The translations under genes were made by a program, and so were the position numbers. From assembly GCA_046349635.1 (NCBI GenBank), contig JAXMBX010000006.1, positions 1-64,000 of the forward strand: 64,000 bases of DNA. Direction: 5' to 3'. This DNA comes from JAXMBX01 sp046349635 (lineage in GTDB: Bacteria; Planctomycetota; Planctomycetia; Planctomycetales; Planctomycetaceae). The first letter of the stretch is position 1; each line of letters opens with the position of its first letter. Of the stretch, positions 28,206 through 37,575 are shown one piece after another. The notes beneath the pieces were generated by a model. That model searched no databases. It was not told the origin of the DNA and saw only the letters and a list, made by a program, of their open reading frames with translations.

Positions 28206-28592
28206 TCAATCCGGATGTGGAGTCGGAAATGCATTGGAATCGGTCTCCCAGATTCCGAACATATTTCCATCAGGATCGGCCACGATGGAAACCCAAGCGG
28301 TTCGAGGTACGGCCGTTCTGGGACGCACGACCGCTCCCCCCAGACTTTGAATTTTCGCGACGGTATCGTCGAGGGAAGAGACGTTGACGAACAACAGCCA
28401 GCCGTTCAGCCCGGGGATGGCCCGGCTGGTCAACCCGCCATGCAAGGCGGGGCCTTCAGCGGCGCCGGTCTGAACTCGGTAGTAATTCAGCCCCGGCATC
28501 TGCTCGACTTCCCAGCCAAGCGTCTCGCGGTAAAAGTGAGCCAGAACAGCCGGCTGTTCCCCGTAAATTTCAAAATGTGTCACCAGACTCAA
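28206..28592 (-). CDS. VOC (glyoxalase/bleomycin resistance) family protein
   Basis: This 128-residue single-domain protein has two beta-alpha-beta-beta-beta modules. Recognisable parts are HFEIYGEQPAVLAHFYRETLGWEVEQM, LLFVNVSSLDDTVAKIQSLGG and VSIVADPDGNMFGIWE, where the last Glu is a usual metal ligand. It could be an isomerase, dioxygenase or binding protein. It lies 57 bases upstream of BKACE in the same direction. Confidence 0.88.
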   Translation of the reverse strand: MSLVTHFEIYGEQPAVLAHFYRETLGWEVEQMPGLNYYRVQTGAAEGPALHGGLTSRAIPGLNGWLLFVNVSSLDDTVAKIQSLGGAVVRPRTAVPRTAWVSIVADPDGNMFGIWETDSNAFPTPHPD

Positions 28593-28644
28593 GATGTTGT
28601 TTCCTCAGGCTTTCTGGACGTCCAATCTCTCAGCGAAGGCGGTC

Positions 28645-29025
28645 TCACGGCGACGATTCCAGCGCATTTGAAACCGCGACCTGCAGTTGACGGTTGTCGA
28701 ACGGCTTCAGGAAAAATGCGTTGGCTCCCGCCGCCATGGCCCGGCTGCGGACACATTCATCATCATTCGAGGTAATGACGATGGCGGGGGCCGACGGGGG
28801 ACTTTCGGCACGAATCTTCTCCAGCAACTCCAATCCGCTCATCCCCGGCAGGCAGACGTCAATCACCAGGCAATCGACTTCTGCCCGGTGGGGATCCACG
28901 AAAAAGTCTTCGGCAGTCGCGAAAAGCGAAACCTGGACTCCTGAGGCGTGAAGGAGGCGTTGCAATGCTCCGCGTACCGAAACATCGTCCTCGATCACAC
29001 CCACAAGACGGCCATTTCTCGTCAT
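28645..29025 (-). CDS. single-domain response regulator (FixJ-type receiver)
   Basis: This 126-residue protein is a REC domain only. The acidic pair is D13/D14, the phosphorylated Asp is D56 (CLVIDVCLPG), the switch Thr is T85 (ITS) and the Lys is K107 (FLKPFD). There is no output domain, so it likely acts by protein contact or as a phosphate sink. It lies 131 bases downstream of the LuxR-type regulator and shares its direction with the histidine kinase. Confidence 0.9.
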   Translation of the reverse strand: MTRNGRLVGVIEDDVSVRGALQRLLHASGVQVSLFATAEDFFVDPHRAEVDCLVIDVCLPGMSGLELLEKIRAESPPSAPAIVITSNDDECVRSRAMAAGANAFFLKPFDNRQLQVAVSNALESSP

Positions 29026-29156
29026 CGGATCGCCTCGCGCCGCCCTGGAATTTCTTCTGAACCGGGAGGAACGATAGCATTCCGGCCAGTCGGAATGACA
29101 CTAGACCTTGGTCTAATCGATAGGAGTCGTCAGTTAGAGTGTGGCGATTATGAGGG

Positions 29157-29891
29157 TCAGCGCTGGGGGCGGTCGGGGTTTGCTTTTTCCACGGGATTGG
29201 CTTTTTCAGCGAGGCGGACGAGGTCAGCCACGGAATCGAGCTGTAGTTTCCGCATGACCCGCCCGCGGTGAAGTTTCACAGTCTGCAGGCTGATATCGAG
29301 TTCGGCGGCAATATTTTTGTTCGCCATACCGGCGGCTACGAGGAGAAAGACATCACGCTCGCGCGGGGTCAGAGAGTTCAAACGCTCCCGGAGTTGTTTT
29401 GATTCATCCGCAGTCGCGAATTCCTGTCCTGCTCTCTCCAGCGCCTTGTGAACCGCCGCCAGAAGTTCCTCGTTATTAAACGGCTTGGCCAGAAAATGGA
29501 CCGCGCCGGACTGGATGGCTTCGACGGCCATCGGAATGTTCCCATGTCCGGTGATGAAGACGATGGACGCGGGCCATCCACGGTCTTTCAATTCTCTTTG
29601 GAGATCCAAGCCAGTTCCATCGGGAAGGTTGACGTCGAGAACCAGACAGGAGGGGGATCGAAATTCGGGTGATCGAGAAATCCCTGCGGTTTCGAAGGTC
29701 TCGCAGCGGAGTCCGGCGACACGAAACAGCCGCGTTAGTGCCTTGCGGACGGAAGGGTCGTCATCGACGAGATAAACGAGTGGTTCTAAGTGCTCATGTT
29801 TCCCGCCCCGAACTGGCGGGAATCCGGAATTGAAATGATGTGCCGCACACCACCCCCGGTTCTGCCCAGAGGCTCCCGCCGTGGGACTCAA
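29157..29891 (-). CDS. two-component response regulator, FixJ/NarL type with LuxR HTH
   Basis: The receiver domain starts at LVYLVDDDPSVRKAL and has the phosphorylated Asp in CLVLDVNLPDGTG (D86 of the long form) and Lys in FLAKPFN. The LuxR helix-turn-helix follows: NSLTPRERDVFLLVAAGMANKNIAAELDIS and KLHRGRVMRKL. The only in-frame ATG (29891) gives an unlikely 35-residue leader overlapping the kinase gene. The kinase stop ACATGA contains an ATG that would begin MST-LEPLVYL if one T were added at ACTTAG (29781-29786), so the real start may be at 29796. It is the partner of the kinase upstream. Confidence 0.88.
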   Translation of the reverse strand: MSPTAGASGQNRGWCAAHHFNSGFPPVRGGKHEHLEPLVYLVDDDPSVRKALTRLFRVAGLRCETFETAGISRSPEFRSPSCLVLDVNLPDGTGLDLQRELKDRGWPASIVFITGHGNIPMAVEAIQSGAVHFLAKPFNNEELLAAVHKALERAGQEFATADESKQLRERLNSLTPRERDVFLLVAAGMANKNIAAELDISLQTVKLHRGRVMRKLQLDSVADLVRLAEKANPVEKANPDRPQR

Positions 29892-31182
29892 CGATAGACC
29901 GACTGATGCTCAGCCCCATTCCTAATCCGTTTTGCCTGGTCGTGAAGTACGGGGCAAAGACGCGTTCAAGATCTTCCGCGGAGAGGCCGGCGCCTGTATC
30001 GACCACACAGACCTGGGCCCATTCCGGGCTCTCGCGCCAGGCTCGGATCTGCACGGCGGGGGGGCCGACGCTTCCGTCGATTACAGCTTCGACCGCATTC
30101 AGGACCAGGTTGACCACTACCTGCTGCAACTGCACGCGATCACACACGGCGACGAGGTCCTTTGCGTCAAGATCGAAACTCAATGCAACCCCCTTCGCGC
30201 TCGCCTCACGGGAAAGTAAGGGGAGCAGTTCTTCGATGACCGTAGTGAGGCAGAGGAGCGAACGTCCCGATTCCTGTTTCTTGACCATGCTGCGGATGCG
30301 TCCAATGATCTCACTTCCGCGACGAGCATCACTCCAGATGTCCTTGAGGGCACTCTTCACTTCGTCGATGTCTCCCATGTCCAAGAGCTCAATGGCAGTC
30401 TGGGCATTACTCGCGATCGCACAGAGAGGCTGGTTGACCTCGTGGGCAATGGAGGTGGCGAGGTGGTTGACGAGTTCCTGCCGAGTGGCGTGCGCCAATT
30501 CCTCGCGAAGGATACGAGACTGCTCCTCGGCCAGCTTGAGTGCCTCATCAGCACGTTTGCGGGCGAGGGCATTGGTGAAAATGCCTCCGACCAGTCGAAG
30601 CCGTTCGATCAATTCACTCGGCCAATCACGGTAGGAGCGAAGTGATGCGAAGCCGATCCCGCCCACGACGGTTCCCAGCACCTTCAATGGAATTGTGAGT
30701 TGGGATTTCAAACCCGTTTGAAGACAGAATTCACGCTCCTGAATAGCCTCCGGCGGCAGGTCATGCGGGACGCGCGGGATGCTAACGACCTCACCTTTCC
30801 AGACCTCCTGCGCATACCAAGGCATGCGTTCGTCGACGATGCAGCGGGGGGATGGGGGAACACCGGGCAACTCGAAGGAGTGCGTAATCCGGATCTGCTT
30901 GCCGTCGGCAGAGACTTCGCCGAATCCACTCCGGTCAATTCCGAGGAATCCGACAATCTTCCGCAACGCGGTCTCAATCTCGGCATCAACGTGACTGGCG
31001 GGGACATTGACAAAGGTGGCGGACAAGTCTGCCAGGAAGGTCTCGAAGCGAAGGCGTTCCTGCACAGCAATAGGAAGCAGGGCGCACTCCTCTTCCGTGA
31101 TTTGACAGAGCGTTGCATTCACATTTCGAGTTTCCGGAACACCGGCTGCAGGTATTTCCGAGGGGCGAGTGGTTTGGCTCAT
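29794..31182 (-). CDS. GAF-domain sensor histidine kinase
   Basis: This 462-residue soluble kinase has a GAF domain at about 46-207, then HisKA with the phosphorylated H247 (SIAHEVNQPL), and a HATPase with N-box VVNLVLNAVEAV, DTGAGL and GLGMGLSISRSIVESHGG. The HEVNQPL H-box is typical of the FixL/TodS-like group. It has no membrane segment, so the signal is cytoplasmic. M at 31182 is chosen because it avoids overlap with the BASS gene that ends at 31196. The ligand of the GAF domain is unknown. Confidence 0.92.
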   Translation of the reverse strand: MSQTTRPSEIPAAGVPETRNVNATLCQITEEECALLPIAVQERLRFETFLADLSATFVNVPASHVDAEIETALRKIVGFLGIDRSGFGEVSADGKQIRITHSFELPGVPPSPRCIVDERMPWYAQEVWKGEVVSIPRVPHDLPPEAIQEREFCLQTGLKSQLTIPLKVLGTVVGGIGFASLRSYRDWPSELIERLRLVGGIFTNALARKRADEALKLAEEQSRILREELAHATRQELVNHLATSIAHEVNQPLCAIASNAQTAIELLDMGDIDEVKSALKDIWSDARRGSEIIGRIRSMVKKQESGRSLLCLTTVIEELLPLLSREASAKGVALSFDLDAKDLVAVCDRVQLQQVVVNLVLNAVEAVIDGSVGPPAVQIRAWRESPEWAQVCVVDTGAGLSAEDLERVFAPYFTTRQNGLGMGLSISRSIVESHGGSLWAEPGVVCGTSFQFRIPASSGRET

Positions 31183-31195
31183 GACTTCTGAACTT

Positions 31196-32059
31196 TCATG
31201 ACGTCGTGGCATCCCCCACGGGCGCACGTCGGAACATCAACACGGTTGGAAGAAGGATCGGCACCTGGACTAGAAAATAGGCCGTTGCGAAAACCGCAAA
31301 CTCAAGTTGCCCCAGGACTGTGACCGCGATGGCGGTCGCGATTCCGACATTCCGGACGACAAACACCATTCCCAAAGAGAGGCGATTCGTTGCATTCGCA
31401 CCGCACGCCCAGCCCGTCGCATAGCCCACGGTGAAAGCCAGGACTGTGAACAGGCTCGCTGCCGCCGCGATTTCCGGCAGAGCGCCGGCGAACTGCTGTG
31501 ACTCTCGCACAATGATCGCCAGCAGTAACAACGCCAACGCTGCGATGCTGATGCGAAGGAGGGTGCGACCATGCCGCTGCGTGAAGTCCGGCCACCAACG
31601 GCGCAGGCCCATCCCGCACAAGACAGGTAAAATCAACAGCGCGATCAATTGCCGAGCCAGCACACCCTGCGGGACCGACAGGCGATTCGCCTCTCCAACT
31701 CCGGTCTGAATCATGGCCAAAGCCAGGGGTGTCATTACCAGCGCCGCCAGACAGGAGACGGCCGTCAGCGTTACGGAGAGCGCGACATTGAAGCGGGCCA
31801 GGTACGAATAGACGTTTGCCATCGAACCACTCGGGCAGGTCGCAACCAGCAACAGCCCTTGGGCGATGGCGGGTTGCATGGGGAGGCAGGAGACCAATCC
31901 CCAGGCGATCAGAGGCAGCAAGAGGAACTGAGCAAGGGTGGCCACGACGATGGTCCCCGGTTCACGGACGACCCGTCGAAAATCCTGTGCCGTCAGTTCC
32001 GTTCCCACGACAAACATCGAGGTCAAGACCAGCAGTGGAACGCCTACATCGACAAGCAT
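31196..32059 (-). CDS. bile acid:sodium symporter (BASS) family transporter
   Basis: This 287-residue membrane protein has eight to nine helices. Family motifs are the N-terminal LTAQDFRRVVREPG, the conserved CPSGSMANVYSYLARFNVALSVTLTAVS block, and FVVRNVGIATAIAV near the C-terminus, which forms the sodium/substrate crossover region. It probably takes up an organic anion using sodium, and as first gene of the leftward run it may import the substrate sensed and degraded by the other genes. The first family helix is short, so the true start could be slightly further upstream. Confidence 0.88.
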   Translation of the reverse strand: MLVDVGVPLLVLTSMFVVGTELTAQDFRRVVREPGTIVVATLAQFLLLPLIAWGLVSCLPMQPAIAQGLLLVATCPSGSMANVYSYLARFNVALSVTLTAVSCLAALVMTPLALAMIQTGVGEANRLSVPQGVLARQLIALLILPVLCGMGLRRWWPDFTQRHGRTLLRISIAALALLLLAIIVRESQQFAGALPEIAAAASLFTVLAFTVGYATGWACGANATNRLSLGMVFVVRNVGIATAIAVTVLGQLEFAVFATAYFLVQVPILLPTVLMFRRAPVGDATTS

Positions 32060-32439
32060 GCGGCAATGATCCTCGCTCTCACCTCATCGAATGACCCGAA
32101 AACATGACGTATGGGAAGTGATCGTAAGCGGCATACGCTGCACCGTCAACTCGAAGAGCAAGGCCCGCCGATGCAAACAATAAACTCCGGGCAGCCTTGC
32201 GATCCTGGCAGAGATTGGATGCGTCAGGTTTCAGGAAAAGTCAAGAATCCTCTCGCCACGCTCAGAGTGTTGAGCTCAGCAAGCTCAATGTTTCTGTGTG
32301 CCAATCACTCATGCCATCGTCAAGTGGTTCAACTGTCGCCCTCTTGCGTCCACTCGATGATGAAAGTCCTGTGGTTCGACGACCGAAGGTGTTTTGTTGG
32401 CGGTGGGGCTCGGCAGAAGTCTTTCGAAAAACGGCGGGG
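32060..32439. other. gene-free region
   Basis: I see no supported gene in these 380 bases. The right-hand part, before the end of the DUF1559-SUMF1 gene, has only short open frames in antisense. The promoter of the leftward run should lie near 32060-32150. Confidence 0.5.
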
Positions 32440-34369
32440 TCACTTCTGGATGCAGACCACCCGGAACCCGACGAATCGATTTCGCTCGGCAGGTTCGACG
32501 ATCGCAAATTGCTTGCAATTCGGCCCAATCGCCGCCCAGTGCCATCCCCGGATGATATGTAGATAGCCGTGGTCGGGGCCCTGGGGGTCGGCCGGTGGAG
32601 ACTTCGCGTAATAGTCGATGGCGTGAAAATCATGGACCCATTCAAAAACATTTCCCGTCATGTCGTGCAAGCCGAAGGGGTTGGGGGGAAACGATCCGAC
32701 TTTTGATGTGTACAGGGGTGTTTTCGGGGCATGTTTTGAGGCCATGTCGCCGGACTTGTCCTGGGAATCCCAATTCAGTGCCAGCGGTACGGCAGCGGTT
32801 CTCCCGGCGCGACAGCAGTATTCCCATTCGGCTTCGGTGGGGAGGCGATACGCACGGGATGCGGAACTCTCAGCGGGTCGGGCGGACAGTTTCCGGCAAA
32901 AGTCGGCGGCTTCGTCCCACGTAACACTGTCGACAGGATGAGAATCGGCGTTCTGAATCGAGGGGACGTTCGAGCCTGTGTGCCAGCTCGGATTTGTTCC
33001 CATCACAGATCTGAACTCTTTCTGAGTGACCTCAAATGTTCCGAGCAGGGCCGAACGACTGATGCGGACGGGATGAGGCGTGATTTCCCGGGGATAAAGG
33101 ACCTGGCCGATGTTTGCATTGGGGACGCCCATTTGGAACGTTCCGGCGGGAATCCGGGAGAACCGCATGCCCAGTGAGTTTGTGATCTCACTACCGGACT
33201 CGTGCTTGATTTCGTTTTGTGGAACTGCGTGGAGATATTGGCTCCTTCGCCAACGGGATCCCTCGAGATCTTTTTCGAACTGTCGCGGTTCAAAAGCAGA
33301 GGCGGGGATTTCCCGGGAGTGCATGACATGCCAGAGGCTCGGATCGATCTGGTCGGAAACAAAGCGTATTGAGCCATCCACGAAGCAGACGTTGACTCCC
33401 CCCGGGTGCATGCTGCGTGCGCCGGCCTCTGAATTTTCATTGCAGTGATCGCAGCAAGGCATGCCGAGTTTCACGAGGTTCCGCGTCCGACCCGCGCGCG
33501 GCGATGGTGGGGCCATCGAGGATGTCATCCGCATTGATTTCCAGCGAATTGGGGCGGCGAATGTCGCCCGTCATCCCCTGCCCCCAGGTCATGCTGGCTC
33601 CGATCTGGCCGAGTGCCCAGACTCCCCGCGGATCGATCGGAATGACGCCGGAGCGAATTTCCTCCAGAGCGACCAGAGTTGAGGCACCGTTTTCGAAGTC
33701 GTTTTTCGAGAAGCATTTGTTGATCCCGCCGATGCCGTTGTTCCACCACTGAAATTCCCGCGTGGAGTCGGAGTAGCGATATCTTGGGTCGGGGAGCGGG
33801 GTTGGCGAGGTTGCCCCATTCGACCTGGACGGATTCGGAGCCGGCATTCATGGCGAAGTTGCCCCGGGCGAATTTCGCCTCCTCTCCATTCGCGAGCTCG
33901 AGAAGAAATTTATTCGTGGAGTTGTTGTACGAATCGCTGGGGCAACTGAAGTCCGTGACGGCGGTCATTCTCGCGAGGCGGTTGGCATTGTGAATGACCG
34001 GATACGTGGCGTCAAATTGTTGGGCGAGAGTTTTCTGGTCGAGGTGCGCAGGAGAAGCTGGAGCCAATTCTGGCGGGTCACATGAACGGGAGTGGGATCG
34101 CGGTGTGACGGCAGGGACTCCAGATCAAGTCCCTCGGTTCCCCACGTGGCAGCCGGGGGAAACATTGAAAAGGAGTCGTGGTAGGAATTCAAGCCTGCGC
34201 TGAGACGCCTGAGTCTGTCGGCGCAGGTCTGGATGTGGGCGGATTGCCGGGCGGAGAGGATCCAGGGTGCGAGGATGCCGCCGAGGGTCACAATGACGAC
34301 GGAAGCGATCAGCACCTCCAGCCGGGTGATTCCGCGTCTCGGCGTGTTAGGCGTGGCTTTCACGAGCAT
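32440..34369 (-). CDS. DUF1559 prepilin-like protein fused to a SUMF1/FGE-sulfatase domain, three frameshifts
   Basis: The N-terminus is a type IV prepilin-like leader (G13 before ITRLE, Glu at +5, then a helix VLIASVVIVTLGGILAPW). DUF1559 follows in pieces over three frames (ADRLRRLSAGLNSYHDSFSMFPPA, NRLARMTAVTDFSCPSD, QWWNNGIGGINKCF) and ends with the hallmark PGGVNVCFVDGSIRFVSD. In the same frame a SUMF1 domain follows: MRFSRIPAGTFQMGVP, HPVDSVTWDEAADFCRKLS, YRLPTEAEWEYCCRAG, NPFGLHDMTGNVFEWVHD and NRFVGFRVV. Frame changes lie near 34035, 33790 and 33490 and look like single-base indels. The SUMF1 part may be a lectin-like or modifying module on an exported pseudopilin. Confidence 0.8.
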
Positions 34370-34733
34370 GGGACTCTGTGAGCTTCTGAGTGGCTGGCGG
34401 GGTGAAGTGCAGTGGTATCCCTATACCGTAGCCTGTGTCCTAGAGCGCGTTGCGCTTTAGTGTCGCGTCCAAATCGAAGATGTTTCCGAGTTTTTTACCG
34501 CGGCAGGCGATAGAGATAGACGCAATGCGATCTAGAGATGGGAGAGCCGCTGCATCATATCATACTTTTCAGTCGCAATATATATTATAATCACCGTGTC
34601 GATTATTAGAGTGGTTTTCATAACGGCAAAAAGAGGGGGTTGATCTCTGCAGGAGACAGAACTCTGTTTGGCCGGTGTGGCAGTTCTTGATTTCCTCAGA
34701 TGTTCGAAGGTAAAGATTACTCTCGGCATTCAG
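34370..34733. other. AT-rich divergent intergenic region
   Basis: A -10-like TATAAT is at 34586-34591 inside an AT tract, facing the small membrane protein gene at 34734, but no good -35 box is seen. Nothing else is recognised in these 364 bases. Confidence 0.45.
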
Positions 34734-34964
34734 ATGAATACAGAAAAACATTCGACGGATGATGCGGCCTCGGCGCAATCGGTTCTGGGCTGGGCGGAAT
34801 ACTGTTGCTGGGTGGCGGTCATTCTGATGCCGCTGTTGATCTGGTGGAATGGCCCGGCCGTCTCGGATGATCAGGCGGTGGTTCGAACCGGGGTGATGGT
34901 GCTGGCGGGGATTGGTGCGGTGGGGCTGCGGGTGTATGCGTTTCTTCAGTCTCGCCGCAAGTGA
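34734..34964 (+). CDS. small membrane protein of unknown function
   Basis: This 76-residue protein begins MNTEKHSTDDAASAQS and has two membrane helices, VLGWAEYCCWVAVILMPLLIWW and VVRTGVMVLAGIGAVGLRVYAFL, with a basic C-terminus SRRK. The in-frame ATG at 34734 is preferred to an upstream start at 34668 because that leader is atypical. No family is recognised. Confidence 0.6.
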   Translation: MNTEKHSTDDAASAQSVLGWAEYCCWVAVILMPLLIWWNGPAVSDDQAVVRTGVMVLAGIGAVGLRVYAFLQSRRK

Positions 34965-35142
34965 GTGCGGGGGAGATTGGGTTGTGTTCCGTGATTCCGG
35001 CTGTGATGGCTGAGCGGGACTTGGGATCACCGCGATGTTGACGCGGGGCGTTACCAGCACGGATGTCATTTTCTCCCGCGATGTCCCCCGAGCCGGGCGT
35101 CGGTTAAAATGCCCGCTGATCGGATCTCTTATTCTGTTTACG

Positions 35143-35667
35143 ATGACGCCCATGGAACGGATTCTGATTGTTGGATCGAGTGGATCGGGCAAGTCGACGT
35201 TGGCGGTCAAGCTGGGGGACCGCCTGCAGATTCCCGTCTATGATCTGGACCACTTGCATTGGGGGCCGAACTGGACACCCAAACCCAAAGAAGTGTTCCA
35301 CGCGGGTGTGCAGCAGGCGATCGCCTCCCCCCGCTGGATTATCGCGGGGAACTACACGGCGCTGCGGGAGATGTTGTGGCCACACGCGACAACCGTGATC
35401 TGGTTGAACTACAGTTTCCCGCGGGTCTTCTCGCGGCTGTTTTACCGGTCGGTCTCGCGAATGATCACGCGCGAGGAACTGTTCGCTGGGAATCGGGAGT
35501 CCTTCCGGCTCACGTTCTGCTCGCGCGATTCGGTGCTGGTGTGGATGCTCAAGACGTTTCGCAGAAACCGACGTGAATACGCGCAACTGCGTGCTGACCA
35601 GACTTATCCGCAACTGGAGTGGATTGAGTTTCGTGCTCCGAGGCAGGCAACTATGTTACTTGACTAG
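35143..35667 (+). CDS. P-loop NTPase, adenylate kinase-like/FlaR-type
   Basis: This 174-residue protein has Walker A GSSGSGKST at 11-19. It is followed by a nucleotide-kinase-like block IPVYDLDHLHWGPNW and WIIAGNYTALREMLWPHATTVIWLNYSFPRVFSRLFYRSV, which matches small proteins annotated as DNA topology modulation or adenylate kinase-related. The start is at 35143 or 35152. The phosphate acceptor is unknown. It converges on the leftward propeller gene with a 20-base gap. Confidence 0.82.
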   Translation: MTPMERILIVGSSGSGKSTLAVKLGDRLQIPVYDLDHLHWGPNWTPKPKEVFHAGVQQAIASPRWIIAGNYTALREMLWPHATTVIWLNYSFPRVFSRLFYRSVSRMITREELFAGNRESFRLTFCSRDSVLVWMLKTFRRNRREYAQLRADQTYPQLEWIEFRAPRQATMLLD

Positions 35668-35687
35668 TTAGCATCTCGCTGAGTTCC

Positions 35688-37511
35688 TCAGTTTAACGGC
35701 GGTTTTGGAGGATCACTGGCGGTTGGTTTCTCGCCGATCTGGAAGCAGGCCATTTCCTCGCCGTTACGGAGGATCAATTTGCCGTGGGCGACCATGGGAT
35801 GGTTCCAGGTCTTTCCTTCGATTGCCTTCACTTTACCGAGCTCCTTGAACTTGGCCGCCTGGGCCGCGACGCGGACGACATCCCCCTGCTCCGTGCTGAT
35901 CAGCAGTTCTTCCACGTCCGGCAACAGGAGGAGTTGGCCGAAACCGTAACGCCCTGATTTCCACTTGCGGTCTCCCTTGGCGAGGTCCACGCAGCAGAGA
36001 ATCCCATCGTCGAAGCCGTAGATGTGTCCCTTGTGAATCGCGAACTCGTTGAACGACGGCTTCAGACGGTTCGATTTCCAGACTTCGGACAGTTTCCATT
36101 CATTCCCTTCCCTGGCGATTTTCAGGCGCAGGATTCCCGCGTCCCAGCCGACGATGACGCCGTCCTTCTCCACGGGGTGAGGCTGCAGCATCGGCTGGAA
36201 GGAACCGGCGTGCGGACAGGGATGCTTCCAGAGCAGCTTGCCGTCGGCAATCTGCACGCCGTACAGTCCCAGTTCATCCTGCATGACAATCTGCCGCATG
36301 CCGCCGAGCGTCATGACCTGCGGTGTGGTGTAGCTCACGGTTCCGCCTGCTGCCTTCCATGCCGGTTTTCCCGACGTTTTCTCATACGCAACCAGGCTTC
36401 CCCCCTTCTTTCCTCCGGCGAAGGCCACGACGAAGCCATCCACCACCAGAGGAGAGGTGGCCGACCCCCATTGCGGCACGGCCCCGTCTTCCTCCTTGAT
36501 AATGTTCCGCGTCCACTGTTTGTTTCCGGTCCTGGCGTCCACGCAGGTTAAATCTCCCTGCGTGCCCAGTGCGTATATCCGGTTCTCGTCAAACGTCGGC
36601 GTTCCCCTCGGCCCCGTCCCCGCCAGGGCATCCTCCAACCGGGCCGGTGTGCCAGTGGACCATTTTTCTTTCCCATCCACCGCCTGATAACAGACGATTG
36701 CTTCGTTCGTTCCCCGCTGCTCCTGGGTGAACAGATAATCCCCTACGGCAATCACGCTGGACCAACCGGGGCCCACCCGATGTTTCCACAGTTCTTTCGG
36801 CGGAGCGCTCGACCAGTCTGCCAGCTTCATCCCCGTGATGATGTTTTCGTGATTCCCTCCGCGAAAGCTTGTCCAGTCGCCGTCTTTCGCCTTGAGTTCT
36901 TTCCCGTTGGAAGGCAATGGGCCATCGGTTTTTCGGATCGCCAGTTCTTGGTTCTCCCGGAACCGTTCTTCGGCGGTCGGTGTCCAGCGCCAGCTTAATT
37001 GCGTCTGCTGGCGTCCATCCAGACCGTCCCAGCGCAATAGCGCCAACGGCACGAGCGTGATGGGGAGGACGGCACACAGCCCGAGGAGTTGCGTTCGGTT
37101 CGTCTGCCGTTTCGCGAGCCAGAGCCAGGCGACGCCCAGCGTGTAGATGACCGGCAGGCCGAGCAGCATCATGGCTGGGATTCCGGTCGTTTTGTCTCCC
37201 AGCAGACCGGCAACGACAATTCCGCCGATGAGCAGTCCAAACATGGCGAACTTCTCCTTCCAGCGGAAATGGCGGGCTGCAAACCACCAGACCAGGAAGA
37301 AGATCATCGTTGCCAGCAATGTCAGCATGCGGGTGAGGAAGCGATAGAACATCGCCATTTCCCACTGATACGAGCCCTGCACGATCAGCCAGTAGGCAAT
37401 CACGACGAGGGTGGGGAGCCAAAGCCGCAACGGCGGGCGGATGATTTGTGCGGCGGCGGGAGTCTGTTCGGGCTGGAGGGAGGTGCTATCAGTTTCAGTC
37501 GTATGCGACAT
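35688..37511 (-). CDS. membrane-anchored PQQ-binding-like beta-propeller protein
   Basis: This 607-residue protein has five N-terminal membrane helices within residues 28-165. The C-terminal 440 residues form a PQQ-type propeller beginning DGDWTSFRGGNHENIITGMKL. Blades include VIAVGDYLFTQEQRG, AIVCYQAVDGKEKWSTG, NRIYALGTQGDLTCVDARTGNKQWTRN and VQIADGKLLWKHPCP. The propeller would face the periplasm. The same WxxFRG start occurs in the broken protein at 17990-19516. The gene lies 64 bases after the PadR regulator in the same direction and may be under its control. Confidence 0.87.
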   Translation of the reverse strand: MSHTTETDSTSLQPEQTPAAAQIIRPPLRLWLPTLVVIAYWLIVQGSYQWEMAMFYRFLTRMLTLLATMIFFLVWWFAARHFRWKEKFAMFGLLIGGIVVAGLLGDKTTGIPAMMLLGLPVIYTLGVAWLWLAKRQTNRTQLLGLCAVLPITLVPLALLRWDGLDGRQQTQLSWRWTPTAEERFRENQELAIRKTDGPLPSNGKELKAKDGDWTSFRGGNHENIITGMKLADWSSAPPKELWKHRVGPGWSSVIAVGDYLFTQEQRGTNEAIVCYQAVDGKEKWSTGTPARLEDALAGTGPRGTPTFDENRIYALGTQGDLTCVDARTGNKQWTRNIIKEEDGAVPQWGSATSPLVVDGFVVAFAGGKKGGSLVAYEKTSGKPAWKAAGGTVSYTTPQVMTLGGMRQIVMQDELGLYGVQIADGKLLWKHPCPHAGSFQPMLQPHPVEKDGVIVGWDAGILRLKIAREGNEWKLSEVWKSNRLKPSFNEFAIHKGHIYGFDDGILCCVDLAKGDRKWKSGRYGFGQLLLLPDVEELLISTEQGDVVRVAAQAAKFKELGKVKAIEGKTWNHPMVAHGKLILRNGEEMACFQIGEKPTASDPPKPPLN

Positions 37512-37575
37512 GCTTCAATCCTTGTGAATAAAAAACGTGATCCTTATATGAAGAAATCAAACACCTGTATCTGGT

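Noticed and set aside
34569..35210. 213-codon minus-strand open frame
   Set aside because: It is antisense to the small membrane protein and the start of the kinase-like gene, and rich in Arg/His/Pro without any motif.
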